64,000 bases of DNA. It comes from JBFJKD01 sp038106145. Its GTDB lineage: Bacteria; Pseudomonadota; Gammaproteobacteria; Pseudomonadales; Porticoccaceae. Both the position numbers and the translations under genes were made by a program. The notes beneath the pieces were generated by a model. It was given only the letters and a program-made list of their open reading frames with translations, was not told the origin of the DNA and ran no database searches. Shown here piece after piece: positions 63,789 to 64,000 of the stretch. Each line of letters opens with the position of its first letter. The first letter of the stretch is position 1. The stretch lies in the NCBI GenBank assembly GCA_038106145.1, contig JAYODD010000011.1, positions 30,138 to 94,137 of the forward strand, given 5' to 3'.

Positions 63789-64000
63789 GCACGCCGTCGC
63801 GGGTTCGCGCCAGCCGGTAAACAGTCGCGTAAATCAGGTGCCCGTCTAGCGATATTTGAACTTACCTTGTAGAAGTTCTTCCTTCCTGTTTCAGAATCTT
63901 GCTTGTTCCCGATCTCGCTGCTAACGGTTCCTTTTGGGGGGGCTGACCGACGGGGGATTGGGGCGTTTCGATAGTCGCTGCAGAGGTAATTTTGGTCGCG

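Noticed and set aside
1..64000. tRNA, rRNA, CRISPR, transposase, prophage or attachment sites
   Set aside because: Looked for T-loop-like GTTCGANTCC segments, regular repeat-spacer arrays and integrase or transposase motifs; none convincing was seen by eye.

Overview
The window is one contiguous piece of a moderately GC-rich gammaproteobacterial chromosome. The gene order topA, DUF6586 gene, lexA, nagZ, mtnP, CsiV gene, mfd, long-form gap, nqrABCDEF, apbE, nqrM, sthA, lolCDE resembles a conserved Pseudomonadales block (in Pseudomonas aeruginosa roughly PA3011 down to PA2986, recalled from memory). The norspermidine-type polyamine genes, Na+-NQR and prpBC-acnD-prpF-prpD suggest a marine relative such as the Cellvibrionales/Halieaceae group. 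No tRNA, rRNA, CRISPR array, prophage or transposase was found.

Layout. 1-6 kb: the end of rlmL, a glutaredoxin-like gene, an alpha/beta hydrolase, tatD, slt and a UspA-type gene. 6-13.8 kb: topA, small conserved genes, lexA with its own SOS box, nagZ and an MscS-family channel. 13.8-20 kb: a cusCBA-type Cu/Ag efflux operon on the minus strand, led by a small Cys/His-rich exported protein. 20-24.9 kb: mtnP, yqaA, an exported esterase-like protein, a diguanylate cyclase and an HDOD protein. 24.9-29.3 kb: the least ordinary part. It has an Anr/FNR-like promoter ahead of a 36-residue membrane protein, a structured leader resembling a c-di-GMP-I riboswitch ahead of an exported von Willebrand A protein, a frameshifted small gene between two terminators, a GGDEF remnant, a YaiI/YqxD gene and a DUF4156 lipoprotein. 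29.4-34 kb: nspC, carboxynorspermidine dehydrogenase and speA. 34.4-38.6 kb: CsiV gene and mfd. 38.6-49.9 kb: a lipoprotein, long GAPDH, the Na+-NQR operon with apbE and nqrM, and sthA. 50-54 kb: lolCDE and a DUF2062 gene. 54.3-63.8 kb: a GntR-regulated methylcitrate operon (prpB, prpC, acnD, prpF, prpD) with a TfpX/TfpZ-like gene inserted before prpD. The last 210 bases show no gene.

How the genes work together. NQR with ApbE (flavin transfer) and NqrM (metal-site assembly) makes a sodium-pumping NADH dehydrogenase, and SthA and GAPDH balance NAD(P)H. LolCDE releases lipoproteins for the outer membrane. SpeA, carboxynorspermidine dehydrogenase and NspC outline the alternative carboxy-polyamine route. 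The prp genes take propionyl-CoA to pyruvate and succinate. Compared with the Pseudomonas block, mscS plus cus lies between nagZ and mtnP, and the c-di-GMP and polyamine genes lie between mtnP and the CsiV gene; sulA and psrA are absent. Start codons were moved from the longest open frame where a ribosome site, promoter or homology favoured another.
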